Shown: positions 34,020-43,304 of the stretch, piece by piece
Numbering within the stretch: the first letter of the stretch is position 1
Layout of the letters: every line of letters starts with the position of its first letter
NCBI RefSeq assembly: GCF_004364935.1
Contig: NZ_SOBT01000009.1
Location: forward strand, 1-64,000
Reading direction: 5' to 3'
Source: Panacagrimonas perspica
GTDB taxonomy: Bacteria > Pseudomonadota > Gammaproteobacteria > Nevskiales > Nevskiaceae
Length of the DNA stretch: 64,000 nt
Made by a program: the position numbers and the translations under genes
The notes under the pieces: generated by a model
What the model was told of the DNA's origin: nothing
Databases searched by the model: none
Seen by the model: the letters and a program-made list of their open reading frames with translations, nothing else

Positions 34020-35660
34020 ATGGCAGCAAAGAACGTGAATTTCGCCGACAGCGCCCGCACGCGCATGGCCGCCGGCGTCAACATCCTCGCGAACGCGGTG
34101 AAAGCCACCCTCGGGCCCAAGGGCCGCAACGTAGTGCTGGACAAGGGCTCCTTCGGCGGTCCGGTCGTCACCAAGGACGGCGTCACGGTTGCCAAGGAGA
34201 TCGAACTCTCCGACAAGATGGAGAACATGGGCGCGCAGCTGGTCAAGTCGGTCGCGTCCAAGACCGCGGACGACGCTGGCGACGGCACCACCACCGCCAC
34301 CGTGCTGGCCCAGGCCATCTTCAACGAAGGCCTCAAGGCGGTCTCCTCGGGCGTCGACCCGATGGACATCAAGCGCGGCATCGACCAGGCCTGCGAGGCC
34401 GTCGTGGCCCAGCTCAAGAAGCTGTCGACGCCCTGCAGCGAGCGCGAGTCCATCGCGCAGGTCGGCACCGTGTCGGCCAATGCGGACGAGGCCATCGGCA
34501 AGATCATCGCCGACGCCATGGACAAGGTCGGCAAGGAAGGCGTGATCTCGGTCGAGGAAGGCACCGGTCTCGACAACGAGCTGAACGTGGTCGAAGGCAT
34601 GCAGTTCGACCGCGGTTATCTCTCGCCCTACTTCATCACGAACACCGACAACCAGACCGTCGAACTCGAGAATCCGCTGATCCTGATCTCCGAGAAGAAG
34701 ATCGCGAACCTGCACGAGATGCTCGGCATCCTCGAGGAAGCGTCCCAGCAGAGCCGCTCGCTGCTCATCATCTCCGAGGACGTCGAGGGTGAGGCGCTGG
34801 CCACGCTGGTGGTCAACAACGTGCGCGGCGTCCTCAAGTCCGCCGCGGTGAAGGCGCCGGGCTTCGGTGACCGTCGCAAGGAGCAGCTCAAGGACATCGC
34901 GACCCTGATCGGCGGCACCGTGATCTCCGAGGACATCGGGCTGACGCTCGAGAAGGCCACGCTGGCCGACCTCGGCACGGCGCAGCGCGTCGTGATCGAC
35001 AAGGAGAACACCACGATCGTCGGCGGCGCTGGCGACAAGGCGCTGATCGACGCGCGCGTCGGCGAGATCCGCACCCAGATCGCAGCGGCCTCGGCCGACT
35101 ACGACAAGGAGAAGCTGCACGAGCGGCTCGCCAAGCTCTCCGGCGGCGTCGCCGTGATCAAGGTCGGCGCGGCCACCGAGGTCGAGATGAAAGAGAAGAC
35201 GATGCGCGTCGACGACGCCGTGCACGCGGTGCATGCGGCGGTCGAGGAAGGCATCGTGGCCGGCGGTGGCGTTGCGCTGGTGCGCGCGTCCAAGGTGCTC
35301 GACAAGCTCAAGAGCGCCAACGAGGACCAGCAGATCGGCATCAACATCCTCAAGCGCGCGCTGCAGGAACCCCTGCGCGCGATCGTCAAGAACGCGGGCG
35401 GGGAGCCTTCGGTCGTGCTCGACAAGGTGGCCGCCGGCAAGGGCGCGTTCGGTTACAACGCGGCCACCGGCGAGTACGGCGACATGATCAAGCTGGGCAT
35501 CATCGACCCGACCAAGGTGACGCGAATGGCGCTGCAGAACGCGACGTCGGTGGCCGGCCTGCTGCTGACGACCGAGGCGATGGTGGCCGATGTACCGGCG
35601 CCGGCGCCCTCGTTCACCGGCCAGGCCGGCGGCGGCGGCGGCATCCCGGGCATGGGCTGA
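34020..35660 (+). CDS. groEL: Chaperonin GroEL (60 kDa), orphan copy
   Basis: A 546-residue chaperonin subunit that forms the 14-mer folding chamber. ATP-site residues are in [13 protein letters not shown] (29-41) and [14 protein letters not shown] (about 83-96); GGG-rich tail [10 protein letters not shown] replaces the usual longer GGM repeat. GGAGAG lies 7-10 nt before ATG 34020. No groES gene precedes it, so this is probably an additional chaperonin copy and not the housekeeping groESL. A terminator follows at 35722. It is placed between the benzoate ligase and an alpha/beta hydrolase. Confidence 0.97.
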   Translation: MAAKNVNFADSARTRMAAGVNILANAVKATLGPKGRNVVLDKGSFGGPVVTKDGVTVAKEIELSDKMENMGAQLVKSVASKTADDAGDGTTTATVLAQAIFNEGLKAVSSGVDPMDIKRGIDQACEAVVAQLKKLSTPCSERESIAQVGTVSANADEAIGKIIADAMDKVGKEGVISVEEGTGLDNELNVVEGMQFDRGYLSPYFITNTDNQTVELENPLILISEKKIANLHEMLGILEEASQQSRSLLIISEDVEGEALATLVVNNVRGVLKSAAVKAPGFGDRRKEQLKDIATLIGGTVISEDIGLTLEKATLADLGTAQRVVIDKENTTIVGGAGDKALIDARVGEIRTQIAAASADYDKEKLHERLAKLSGGVAVIKVGAATEVEMKEKTMRVDDAVHAVHAAVEEGIVAGGGVALVRASKVLDKLKSANEDQQIGINILKRALQEPLRAIVKNAGGEPSVVLDKVAAGKGAFGYNAATGEYGDMIKLGIIDPTKVTRMALQNATSVAGLLLTTEAMVADVPAPAPSFTGQAGGGGGIPGMG

Positions 35661-35721
35661 GCCAGCGGCATGGAGACGGGCGACGATTTCTGATCGGCCC
35701 GGCTCTCCGCTTGAATGGAAA

Positions 35722-35750
35722 AGGGGCGTCCACTCGGCGCCTCTTTTTTT
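35722..35750 (+). terminator. Rho-independent terminator after groEL
   Basis: AGGGGCG (35722-35728) pairs with CGCCTCT (35738-35744, one G-U pair) and is followed by a run of seven T. Confidence 0.8.
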
Positions 35751-35839
35751 GTGGCCGCGTTGATCACCCGTTCGTTCCGGGCAAGGCGAGGCCGGCTCTC
35801 GGTTACGCTTCGGAAGATCCATCCCGCAACCGTCTCGAC

Positions 35840-36634
35840 ATGACGACGAAACTCGCACTGATCCCCGGCGCCACACGCCCGCTGACGATCGAATACCAGT
35901 GGATCGACGCGCAGGCTCCCGATGCGCCATTGCTCGTGTTCCTGCACGAAGGACTCGGCTCGATCTCGATGTGGCGCGATTTCCCGCACCGGCTGTGCGA
36001 GGCGGGAGGATTTCGCGGGCTGGTCTACTCACGACCGGGTTACGGGCTGTCGACGCCGCGCGCGGCGGACGAGAAATGGTCGACCCGCTTCATGCACCAG
36101 CAGGCGCAGGAGGTGCTGCCCGACCTGTTGTCCGCCCTTTCGATCGATGTGGAGAAACAGAAGCCCTGGCTGTTCGGACACAGCGACGGCGCATCGATCG
36201 CGTTGCTGCACGCGTCGCGCTATCCGGACCGCGTGAGCGGCGCGGTCGTGCTCGCGCCGCACCTGTTCGTCGAGGACCTGAGCGTCGACAGCATCGCCAA
36301 GGTCCGCACGACATACCGGGAGACCGGGCTGCGCGAGAAGCTCGCGCGCTATCACGCCGACGTCGATTCGGCGTTCTGGGGCTGGAACGACATCTGGCTC
36401 GATCCTGCGTTTCGCGACTGGAACATCGAGAAGGAGGTCGCGCGGATACGCTGCCCGGTGCTCGCGATCCAGGGCGTGAACGACGAGTACGGGACGATGC
36501 GGCAGATCGACCGGATCGCGGAGCTCGTGCCCGGTGCCGAACTGCTCAAGCTCGAAGCCTGCGGGCATTCACCGCACCGGGATCAACCGGAGAAGGTGAT
36601 CGAAGCGACGGTGCGGTGGATATCGCAAACGTAG
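35840..36634 (+). CDS. Alpha/beta-fold hydrolase
   Basis: A 264-residue cytosolic alpha/beta hydrolase with nucleophile S115 (FGHSDGAS), acid in IQGVNDEYG (about 215-223) and His in ACGHSPHRD (about 242-250). ATG 35840 gives the usual start; longer in-frame extensions run through the groEL terminator. Hydrolases of this kind often accompany box genes, perhaps as thioesterases that rescue CoA; this is inference. The stop TAG comes from repeat copy 11. Confidence 0.87.
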   Translation: MTTKLALIPGATRPLTIEYQWIDAQAPDAPLLVFLHEGLGSISMWRDFPHRLCEAGGFRGLVYSRPGYGLSTPRAADEKWSTRFMHQQAQEVLPDLLSALSIDVEKQKPWLFGHSDGASIALLHASRYPDRVSGAVVLAPHLFVEDLSVDSIAKVRTTYRETGLREKLARYHADVDSAFWGWNDIWLDPAFRDWNIEKEVARIRCPVLAIQGVNDEYGTMRQIDRIAELVPGAELLKLEACGHSPHRDQPEKVIEATVRWISQT

Positions 36635-36698
36635 CCCGGACGAAGTCCGGGTTGCGCTCCGTATGCGAGGGAAACCCCGGACTTCGTCCGGGCTACGG
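36631..36698. repeat. GTAGCCCGG double-hairpin repeat, copy 11, giving stop codons to two convergent genes
   Basis: The left GTAG supplies the TAG stop of the plus-strand hydrolase (36632-36634). On the minus strand the mirror-image GTAG supplies the TAG stop (36693-36695) of the small gene coming from the right. Confidence 0.92.
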
Positions 36699-36944
36699 CG
36701 GCGTTGGCCGACACACGGGGCCGGGAACGAGCCGCATACCGAGCGCCGCACGCAGCACGACCTGCGCACGCTGGCGTCGTTCCTTGCTCGCCGGATACCG
36801 CTGCACCCAATCGAACAGGTCCGCGATATCCAGCGGGTGCTTGCCCGCCCATTCCCCGGCGCGACGCAAGGCGGCCTCGCCCTCCTCTTCCTCGTCGAGG
36901 TAGAGCGACAGCAGCTCGTCGAGCTCGGCCGGAATGCTGTTCAC
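36693..36944 (-). CDS. Small acidic protein of unknown function
   Basis: An 83-residue protein, acidic at the N-terminus (AELDELLSLYLDEEEEGEA) and basic later (RYPASKERRQRAQVVLRAAL). I take GTG 36944, since the frame upstream overlaps the next gene. It begins 22 bp after the BKACE gene on the same strand and would be the last gene of the ketone-carboxylase run. Not recognised. The C-terminus stops in repeat copy 11. Confidence 0.6.
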   Translation of the reverse strand: MNSIPAELDELLSLYLDEEEEGEAALRRAGEWAGKHPLDIADLFDWVQRYPASKERRQRAQVVLRAALGMRLVPGPVCRPTPP

Positions 36945-36966
36945 GCTGGCGATACCCTGCGGCCCC

Positions 36967-37884
36967 TCAACCCAGCGCGAACTCGGCACGAATCGGCGTC
37001 TTCTTCAGCGGCAGGCCCATCATCTTGCGCGCCTCGGCCGGCGACGCCGGCTCGTAGCCCATGTCACGCACCTGGCGCACGAGACGCTCCATCAGGCGCT
37101 GGTTCGTCGCGAGGTCGCCCCGGGCGTAGTAGAGATTGTCCTCGAGGCCCACGCGCACGTGGCCGCCGAGCAGCAGCGCGTTCATCGCGGCCGGAAGCTG
37201 CGCGTTGCCGATGCCGCTGACGCCGAAGATCGCGCCCTTGGGCAGCAGGTCCACCATCGTCTGCAGATTGCGCGGCGTGTACGGCATCGCGTTCTGGAAC
37301 GCGCTGATGCCCATCACGAGGTTGATGAAGTAAGGCTCCTCGTCGAGGCCCGCTTCGATCAGCGCATTGGTGTCCTGCACGATGTGCGTCGGCGAAAAGA
37401 CTTCCCACTCCGGCTTGATGCCGCGCTTGCGCATTTCCACGGCGAGCATCCGGCATCGCTCCGGACCGGTGTTCATCAGGATTTCCTTACCGTCGAACAT
37501 GCAGTTGATCGTCGTGGCGTCGAGCGTGCACATCTCGGCGCCCGCCTCCATGCCCTTGATCCGCTCTTCGAACAGGATTTCCCAGTAGCCGTTCGGCGCC
37601 TGGCGCACCATGTCGCCGCTGACGCCACCGCCCGTGGAGTTGTTGAGGATGATGTCGCACTTCTGACGGATGCGCGTGTTGAGGTCGTAGTAGATGTCCG
37701 CGTTGCACGTCGCCAGGTCATCCGGCCGACGTGCATGCAGCGCGACCACGCTCGCCCCGAGGTTGTAGCAGTCGTAGACGTCGCGGGCGATCTCGTCCGG
37801 CTGCGTCGGCAGATGCGGACTCATCTTCTTGCTGGCCATGCCGCCGGTGGGGGCAATCGTGATGATGACCTTGTTGCTGCTCAT
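36967..37884 (-). CDS. BKACE / DUF849 family beta-keto acid cleavage enzyme
   Basis: A 305-residue TIM-barrel enzyme of the 3-keto-5-aminohexanoate cleavage family. Members condense a beta-keto acid with acetyl-CoA to give acetoacetate and a new acyl-CoA. Visible: IAPTGGM at the N-terminus, VVALHARRPDD (46-56) with H50, NNSTGGG (near 81-87), and VRVGLEDN with the conserved Glu. The usual HxH zinc pair reads A48-L-H50 here. ATG 37884 is preceded by a perfect AGGAGGAG. As a neighbour of a ketone-carboxylase-like operon it may convert the carboxylation product straight to a CoA ester. Confidence 0.9.
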   Translation of the reverse strand: MSSNKVIITIAPTGGMASKKMSPHLPTQPDEIARDVYDCYNLGASVVALHARRPDDLATCNADIYYDLNTRIRQKCDIILNNSTGGGVSGDMVRQAPNGYWEILFEERIKGMEAGAEMCTLDATTINCMFDGKEILMNTGPERCRMLAVEMRKRGIKPEWEVFSPTHIVQDTNALIEAGLDEEPYFINLVMGISAFQNAMPYTPRNLQTMVDLLPKGAIFGVSGIGNAQLPAAMNALLLGGHVRVGLEDNLYYARGDLATNQRLMERLVRQVRDMGYEPASPAEARKMMGLPLKKTPIRAEFALG

Positions 37885-37940
37885 GGATGTTCTCCTCCTG
37901 CTCCGCTGCGGCTTCTGGTGCGAACGCCGCGTTGATTGAT

Positions 37941-38963
37941 TCAGTGACCCGGTACTGTCGGCGCGGGCGCGCTGGTACTGGCCTGCAACACGGACAGGAT
38001 CCAGTCGCGATCGAGCTCGCGTCCGATCAGCACCAGGCGCGAGACCTTGGGTTCGAACATGCGCCACACCGTCGAGGGGTTGGCCTGGATCAGGCCCTGC
38101 ACGCCTTGCACGATGACGCGGCTGCGCATCCCCTCGATCGCGAGCACGCCCTTGATGCGCCACAGCGCTTCACCGTAGCGATCGTTGATCGCGGCAAGCG
38201 CCTGGTTGAGGCGGATGCCGTCGAGTTCGGCATCGGCCTGGAAACTCACGCTGACGACACCCGGTGTGTGATCCGCACCGCTGCTCGACGCGCCCGCCGG
38301 AGCAAAGATCACGCGGTCGAACTGGTAGCCGCGCAGTTCGAGCAGTTTTTCGAACACCTCGCTCCAGTCGGCGCGCGTCACGTCGAGCGCCGTGATCGCC
38401 GCCACGGTGTTGGCCTCACCAACCGACTTGAGCAGGCGCTCCTCGTCGCCGGGGCGCAACTCGTGCAGCAGATCGATCTTGGTGATCAGCACGCGATCGG
38501 CGTATCCGAGCTGCGCCTGTGCTTCCACCGATTCGGCCAGGTTGCGTTCGCCGTTGATGGCGTCGAACAAGGTGACGACGCCATCGAGGAAATACTTCGC
38601 CAGCACCTCGGTCTCGGCCATGAACGTGCGCACGATCGGTCCGGGATCGGCCAGGCCCGTCGGTTCGATCAGCACGTGGTCGAAAGCGATCTCGCCTTTC
38701 TCGCGTCGCGTGGCCAGATCGTTCAGCGCGTTCGCCAGATCGCCGCGCACGGTGCAGCACACGCAGCCGTTGGTGAGCTGCACGACGGTCTCGCCGCCGT
38801 CCTTCACCAGCAGATCGGAGTCGACGTTGATCTCGCCGTATTCGTTCTCGATGACGGCGAAGCGACGGCCGTGCGCTTCCTTGAGGATGCGGTTGATCAG
38901 CGTGGTCTTTCCGGAACCGAGGAAGCCGGTCAGTACCGTGACGGGGATGGCGACAGGTCTCAC
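37941..38963 (-). CDS. CobW/COG0523 GTP-binding metallochaperone
   Basis: A 340-residue G3E GTPase. P-loop GFLGSGKTT (13-21), metal-binding CxCC (C67, C69, C70 in NGCVCC), Walker [12 protein letters not shown], and NKxD-like ITKIDL. A C-terminal CobW domain follows. Such proteins deliver zinc, cobalt or other metals to partner enzymes. Being 56 bp upstream of the BKACE gene and in the run with the carboxylase suggests that one of those metalloenzymes is the client; inferred. Confidence 0.93.
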   Translation of the reverse strand: MRPVAIPVTVLTGFLGSGKTTLINRILKEAHGRRFAVIENEYGEINVDSDLLVKDGGETVVQLTNGCVCCTVRGDLANALNDLATRREKGEIAFDHVLIEPTGLADPGPIVRTFMAETEVLAKYFLDGVVTLFDAINGERNLAESVEAQAQLGYADRVLITKIDLLHELRPGDEERLLKSVGEANTVAAITALDVTRADWSEVFEKLLELRGYQFDRVIFAPAGASSSGADHTPGVVSVSFQADAELDGIRLNQALAAINDRYGEALWRIKGVLAIEGMRSRVIVQGVQGLIQANPSTVWRMFEPKVSRLVLIGRELDRDWILSVLQASTSAPAPTVPGH

Positions 38964-39035
38964 GGCATGTCCTCGTGACGTGCGCGTGGCGCACGTGGGT
39001 TGGCTTCGAAGAGCGCTTGGTGCGCGGGGCGCACC

Positions 39036-39953
39036 CTACGGCTCCCGTTCCATGTCGAGGGCTTCGGCACAGAAATCGCCGAGTTCCTCGATGGGGGCAT
39101 CTGCTGCGACTTCGCGTGCGGTGAACACGACGCGCGCCGTTCCGGTGTTGCCGACCACATCCGCCCAGTCCGCAGGATTTGCGGAGACGGTGAGGCCGTG
39201 CGCTTTCTCCATCGACGCTTCCTGCTCCGGCGACGGACAGGCCACCGTCGCCGACGGCCACTCGCCGGGCACGACGCCGTCGAACGCGAGCAGCGCCGGG
39301 ATGCGATGGAAGCGGGCGATGTTGGAGATCGTGTTCAGCGCAGCCGACCACGCGCCGATGTCGGCCGGCAGCGTGCGCTCGCACAGCAGGATCGCGGAGG
39401 CGCCGGACTGCGCGAACTGGCGCGACAACGCAGACAGCGCACGTCCGACGAATTCGTAGGCGGCCGCGTCGGGCGTCGCGCCGCTTCCGAGCAGTTCGGC
39501 GAGCAGGCTCGCCGGACCCGTCAGCGCGGCGAGCAGAACCGGTTCGCCCTGTTGCGTCGTCGACAAGCGTTTGCAGGTTTCCAGGCTCGCCGACAGCGCC
39601 TCGGAGCGCGACCACACGTCGTCGAAGTCGGCCAGCTCTATGACGCCTTCACTCGCGGGCGCCATCACTTTAGGCGGCCACACCTCGCGATCCACGCCGG
39701 CACCCAGCGCCTCGGCCTCCATCGCGGTCGGCGCCGCAACGACGAAAGGCGCGACGCCGGTGACACGACGCAGTTCGGACAGGCACTTGCCGAGTCGCGT
39801 CGGATCCGCCGTGACCTCGGCCGGCGGCAGCGCCTCGATCTGCGCGCTGACGCCGTACAGCAGCGGCGAGAACAGCGGCGGATGCGGCTTCCCCACGCCG
39901 CGACCGAGTTCGGAGAGACGCCGACGCCAGGGGCTCGCTTGTCCGGTGCTCAT
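39036..39953 (-). CDS. Possible uroporphyrinogen decarboxylase-fold (URO-D/MtaA-like) protein
   Basis: A 305-residue protein of TIM-barrel character. The start FSPLLYGVSAQIEALPPAEV and the alternating strands/helices (APFVVAAPTAME, LLAALTGPASLLAELL, ASAILLCERTLP, RIPALLAFDGVVPGE) resemble distant members of the URO-D superfamily, which includes methyl- and corrinoid-methyltransferases. I see no clear zinc motif, so the reaction is open. It lies inside the ketone-carboxylase run, between a reductase and CobW. Its size (about 32 kDa) is near that of the uncharacterised ApcE subunit of acetophenone carboxylase, but I cannot show homology. Confidence 0.55.
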   Translation of the reverse strand: MSTGQASPWRRRLSELGRGVGKPHPPLFSPLLYGVSAQIEALPPAEVTADPTRLGKCLSELRRVTGVAPFVVAAPTAMEAEALGAGVDREVWPPKVMAPASEGVIELADFDDVWSRSEALSASLETCKRLSTTQQGEPVLLAALTGPASLLAELLGSGATPDAAAYEFVGRALSALSRQFAQSGASAILLCERTLPADIGAWSAALNTISNIARFHRIPALLAFDGVVPGEWPSATVACPSPEQEASMEKAHGLTVSANPADWADVVGNTGTARVVFTAREVAADAPIEELGDFCAEALDMEREP

Positions 39954-39978
39954 CGTGAGGTTCTGGTCCGTCGCGCGC

Positions 39979-40992
39979 TCAGTCGAGCCGCACGAGCTGC
40001 TTGCCGCGGTTCTGGCCGGCGAACAGGCGCTTGAGCGCGTCGGGCGCGGCATCGAAACCTTCTGCGATGTCGACCGGGTTCTGGATCTTTCCCGCGGCGA
40101 GCCAGGGACTCATCTCGGCCACGGCCTCGTCGGTGCGCGCGAGGTAGTCGAACACCAGGAAGCCCTGCATCGTCGCGCGCTTGAGGATCAGCTGGTGGTA
40201 CTGGCGGATCGGCGGCATGTCGTCGAAGTTGCCGTAGCCCGCGATGGCGCCGCACATCACGACGCGCGCACCGGATGCGAGGTTGGCGAGGCCGGCGTCG
40301 AGAATCTCGCCGCCGATGTTGTCGAAGTAGACGTCGATGCCATCCGGGCAACGCTCGCGCAAGGCGTCGCGCATGTTGCCGGCCTTGTAATCGACGGCGT
40401 CGTCCAGGCCCAGCGACTCGCGCAGCCAGCGGCATTTCGCGTCACCGCCCGCGATGCCGATCGTGCGCAGGCCGCGCGCTTTCGCGATCTGCGCGGCGAT
40501 GACGCCGGTGGCGCCGGCCGCCCCGCTGACGACGACGGTATCGCCGGCGCGCGGCTTGCCGATGTCGAACATGCCGAAGTACGCCGTGAGGCCGGTGATG
40601 CCGAACAGCGAGAGCGCCGCCGGCAGGTCGATGTCCTTCGGCAGCCGGGTCACGGTCCCCAGTTCGTCGCGGCCGTCGCAGACCACGTAATCCTGCCAGC
40701 CGAAGGTGCCGGTCACGGCGTCGCCAGCCTTGAAGCCGGGATGACGCGACTCGACGACCTCGCCCCCGGTGAAGGAGCGCATCGGCTGCCCCAGGGCAAC
40801 CGGCTTCACATAGGTCTCGGTGTCCATCCACGCGCGCTGCGAGGGGTCGCAGGAGAACCAGCGGTTGCGCACCAGGAACTCGCCGTCGCGGATCGTCGGG
40901 ATGGCGGACTCGCGCTTCTCGAAGTGCTCACGCTCGACGGCGGGGCCTTCGGGGCGGGATTTGAGGAGCCACTGGCGGTTGATGGTCGGCAT
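39979..40992 (-). CDS. NADP-dependent medium-chain oxidoreductase (leukotriene B4 dehydrogenase-like / CurA-type)
   Basis: A 337-residue zinc-free MDR-family protein. N-terminal INRQWLLKSRPEG and RNRWFSCDPSQRAWM match the LTB4DH/CurA group. The nucleotide motif is VSGAAGATGVIAAQIAK (about 152-168) and FDNIGGEILDAGL follows. Such enzymes reduce the C=C bond of enones or act on related ketones. ATG 40992 lies against an inverted-repeat arm and has only a weak ribosome-binding site. A role with the ketone substrate of the operon is plausible. Confidence 0.88.
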   Translation of the reverse strand: MPTINRQWLLKSRPEGPAVEREHFEKRESAIPTIRDGEFLVRNRWFSCDPSQRAWMDTETYVKPVALGQPMRSFTGGEVVESRHPGFKAGDAVTGTFGWQDYVVCDGRDELGTVTRLPKDIDLPAALSLFGITGLTAYFGMFDIGKPRAGDTVVVSGAAGATGVIAAQIAKARGLRTIGIAGGDAKCRWLRESLGLDDAVDYKAGNMRDALRERCPDGIDVYFDNIGGEILDAGLANLASGARVVMCGAIAGYGNFDDMPPIRQYHQLILKRATMQGFLVFDYLARTDEAVAEMSPWLAAGKIQNPVDIAEGFDAAPDALKRLFAGQNRGKQLVRLD

Positions 40993-41006
40993 GGGAAGAA
41001 AGGCGA

Positions 41007-41117
41007 TCGCAAAGGCGCAAAGCAAGAAAAGAGAGAACGCAGAGGAAGGATGGGTGAAAACCGGGCTCTATCTCAAATCTTTGCGTCCTTGCTTCAAGCC
41101 CTTTGCGCCTTTGCGTT
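41007..41117. repeat. Inverted-repeat element copy E (diverged)
   Basis: Left arm GCAAAGGCGCAAAGCAAGAAAA... (41008-41045) and right arm CTTTGCGTCC...TTTGCGCCTTTGCG (41079-41115). Lies between the HyuB-type gene and the reductase gene, next to repeat copy 12 of the other family. Confidence 0.85.
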
Positions 41118-41146
41118 AGCCGTTTTGATGTGGTCGATCGGTATGC

Positions 41147-41213
41147 GTAGACCGGACGAAGTCCGGGGTTTTCCCGCGACGGACGAACAGCCCCGGACTT
41201 CGTCCGGGCTACG
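41147..41213. repeat. GTAGCCCGG double-hairpin repeat, copy 12
   Basis: CCCGGACGAAGTCCGGG-type arms with left end GTAGACC. Lies 8 bp beyond the stop of the HyuB-type gene. Confidence 0.9.
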
Positions 41214-41221
41214 GTCAAGGT

Positions 41222-43279
41222 TCACGCCCGCATCCACACCCGGTTCGGTTTCGCATCCGGCCACGTGCCGTAGTACTCGAGGATCTCCTCGGGCGGCTTC
41301 TTCTTCGACCACTCGGCGTCGAACTCGGCATACGGACGGCCGCGCTTCTTGCGCGCCGCGAACTCGGCCTTGCGTGCCTCGGCGGTCGCGGCCTTGTCGA
41401 TGCGACGACCCACCTCGTCCCAGACCACCTTGTAGATGCGCTTGGCGGTCTCGGCCGTGATCGTGCCCTTGTCGAGATCGATCGCCACCGAATCCGGCTC
41501 ACGGTCCAGCGGGTCGCCATAACCGGTGCCGCCCGCCGAAAAGCCGAACGTGATGACCTCGCCGTTGTTGTACGGCCGCACCGAGCGCCCGAGGAACTCG
41601 GTCTTGTAGTCGCCGGTGACGGTCTTGTCCGACAGCATCTGCTGCATGTCGACGGTGAAATCCTTCTGGTTCAGAAGCTGGTCCTTCACCGTGCTGTTCA
41701 TGATCGAGATGCCGGGAACCGTGCAGGGCGCGTAGCCGCCGAACAGCGGCTGCGGCGTCTGCAGCTTGCTGTTGTCCGCGATGCTCATCATGTAGACCTG
41801 CGGCACGTGGTGCGCGATCCACATCTGCACGGTGCCGACACCGCCGCGGTACTTGCCGTGGCCGCAACTGTCGATCCAGTGATTGGACAGCGGGATCAGC
41901 AGCGGGAACTCGTTCTCGACGTTCTCGGTGTTCGGTGCGCGGCCACCGTGCGCCCACGGAAATCCGTACGCATCCATGCCGTCCTCGGTGGGGCGGCCGC
42001 CCTGCCCTTCCGAGTTGATCGAGTACGCGAGCATGTCGGCGAACGGCACGCCCCACTGCGACAGCCCTGCGAGCACCAATGCGTTGCCGGCGTTGGCCAT
42101 CGAGGCGCCTGCCTGCTTCCAGTTGTCCGTCGAGAACATCGTCTTGGCGAAGCAGTTGTGCACCGCCGACATGATGCCGGTGGCGATCATCACGGAGTTC
42201 GATGTCGCTGCGCGCGGATCGGGCGACAGGCAGGTGCCCGGATCGAATGCGAAGTCGATGTTGTTGAACGTACCGTTGGACAGCGGCAGTTCGTGGAACA
42301 GGTACTCGTAGATGTAGTTCGTGAAGTGCGCGATGGCCGCCTGCGGATGCGCGTTGTACGAGGACGGCGTCTCCGGCCCGGTGCCGCGGAAGTCGACGAG
42401 GATGCGGTCGCCGTTCTTGTGCAGCGTCATGTAGCAGTTGCGGATCAGGCCCTGCTTGAGGCCGACGCCGTCGGAGAAGTTCACGCAGCGGAACTTGCCG
42501 TCCGGCCACGCGCGGATCAGTTCCTTGGCGCCCTTGTCGGCGCTCTGGATCATCTTGCAGAACAGGCCCTTCACGAAGTCCACGCCTTCGCGCTCGCACA
42601 GCTCGATGACGCGCGTGCGCACGCGGTCGGCGGTCGTGCAGCGGCCCTTGAGATCCACCGCGATCATCTGCGGCGCGCGGATGCCGAAGGCCTGGAACAT
42701 CGTCTCGATGTCGGGCGACAGCTTGTGGTTCTGGCCGATGCGCATCGGCGGCAGGTTCATGCCTTCCTCGAAGCGCGTCGTCGCCGACACCGGCATGCCG
42801 CCCGGTTCGATCGCACCGGTCTCGGTGGTGTGGACGAGCGCCACGGTCCACGCGACCAGCTCGCCCTTGTAGAACACCGGCGTCATCACGCCTTGGTCGG
42901 GGTTGTGCACACCGCCGTAGACGGCATCGTTGGCGAACCAGTAGTCGCCGTCGTTGATGCCGATGTTCTTGCCGTAGGTGTGGATGATGTACTTGATGAT
43001 CAGCGGCGGAATCACCGCGTGCAGGTAGGTGCCCATCGAGCCGTTGACGATGTCGCCGTCCGCGGTGCAGATGCCGACCAGCGAATCGCCGGCCACACCC
43101 ATCGCACAGCGCACCGAGCGCATGAACACGTCCATGCCCTCGTCGAGGATGTCGTTGGTGCGCTGGAAGCCGATCTCGAAGCGCGCGGCGTCGATGGCGT
43201 CGGCCGCGGCCTGCACCTCCGGCGTCGGCGGGACGGTCTTGAGCCAGTTGAGTTTCTGCTCGAGAGTGGGAATGGACAT
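41222..43279 (-). CDS. Hydantoinase B/acetone-acetophenone carboxylase-type subunit (HyuB/ApcD-like)
   Basis: A 685-residue HyuB-family subunit. In acetone and acetophenone carboxylases this subunit pairs with HyuA-type ATPase subunits to carboxylate a ketone enolate. Visible signatures are FQRTNDILDEGMDVFMRS, DGDIVNGSMGTYLHAVIP, NDAVYGGVHNPDQ, VDFRGTGPETPSSYNAHP and SCGHGKYRGGVGTVQMW. The last gives the metal- and Gly-rich region of the family. Three metabolic subunits upstream on the same strand complete the set. I favour an aromatic-ketone carboxylase over a true hydantoinase because a small Acetone_carb_G subunit is present; the substrate is not proven. Confidence 0.88.
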   Translation of the reverse strand: MSIPTLEQKLNWLKTVPPTPEVQAAADAIDAARFEIGFQRTNDILDEGMDVFMRSVRCAMGVAGDSLVGICTADGDIVNGSMGTYLHAVIPPLIIKYIIHTYGKNIGINDGDYWFANDAVYGGVHNPDQGVMTPVFYKGELVAWTVALVHTTETGAIEPGGMPVSATTRFEEGMNLPPMRIGQNHKLSPDIETMFQAFGIRAPQMIAVDLKGRCTTADRVRTRVIELCEREGVDFVKGLFCKMIQSADKGAKELIRAWPDGKFRCVNFSDGVGLKQGLIRNCYMTLHKNGDRILVDFRGTGPETPSSYNAHPQAAIAHFTNYIYEYLFHELPLSNGTFNNIDFAFDPGTCLSPDPRAATSNSVMIATGIMSAVHNCFAKTMFSTDNWKQAGASMANAGNALVLAGLSQWGVPFADMLAYSINSEGQGGRPTEDGMDAYGFPWAHGGRAPNTENVENEFPLLIPLSNHWIDSCGHGKYRGGVGTVQMWIAHHVPQVYMMSIADNSKLQTPQPLFGGYAPCTVPGISIMNSTVKDQLLNQKDFTVDMQQMLSDKTVTGDYKTEFLGRSVRPYNNGEVITFGFSAGGTGYGDPLDREPDSVAIDLDKGTITAETAKRIYKVVWDEVGRRIDKAATAEARKAEFAARKKRGRPYAEFDAEWSKKKPPEEILEYYGTWPDAKPNRVWMRA

Positions 43280-43304
43280 GTGTTGGTTCCTAAAAGACGG
43301 TTCG

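Noticed and set aside
35840-36634. S-formylglutathione hydrolase (FrmB) to complete formaldehyde oxidation
   Set aside because: The nucleophile context GHSDGAS and overall pattern are of a general alpha/beta hydrolase, not FrmB/esterase D.
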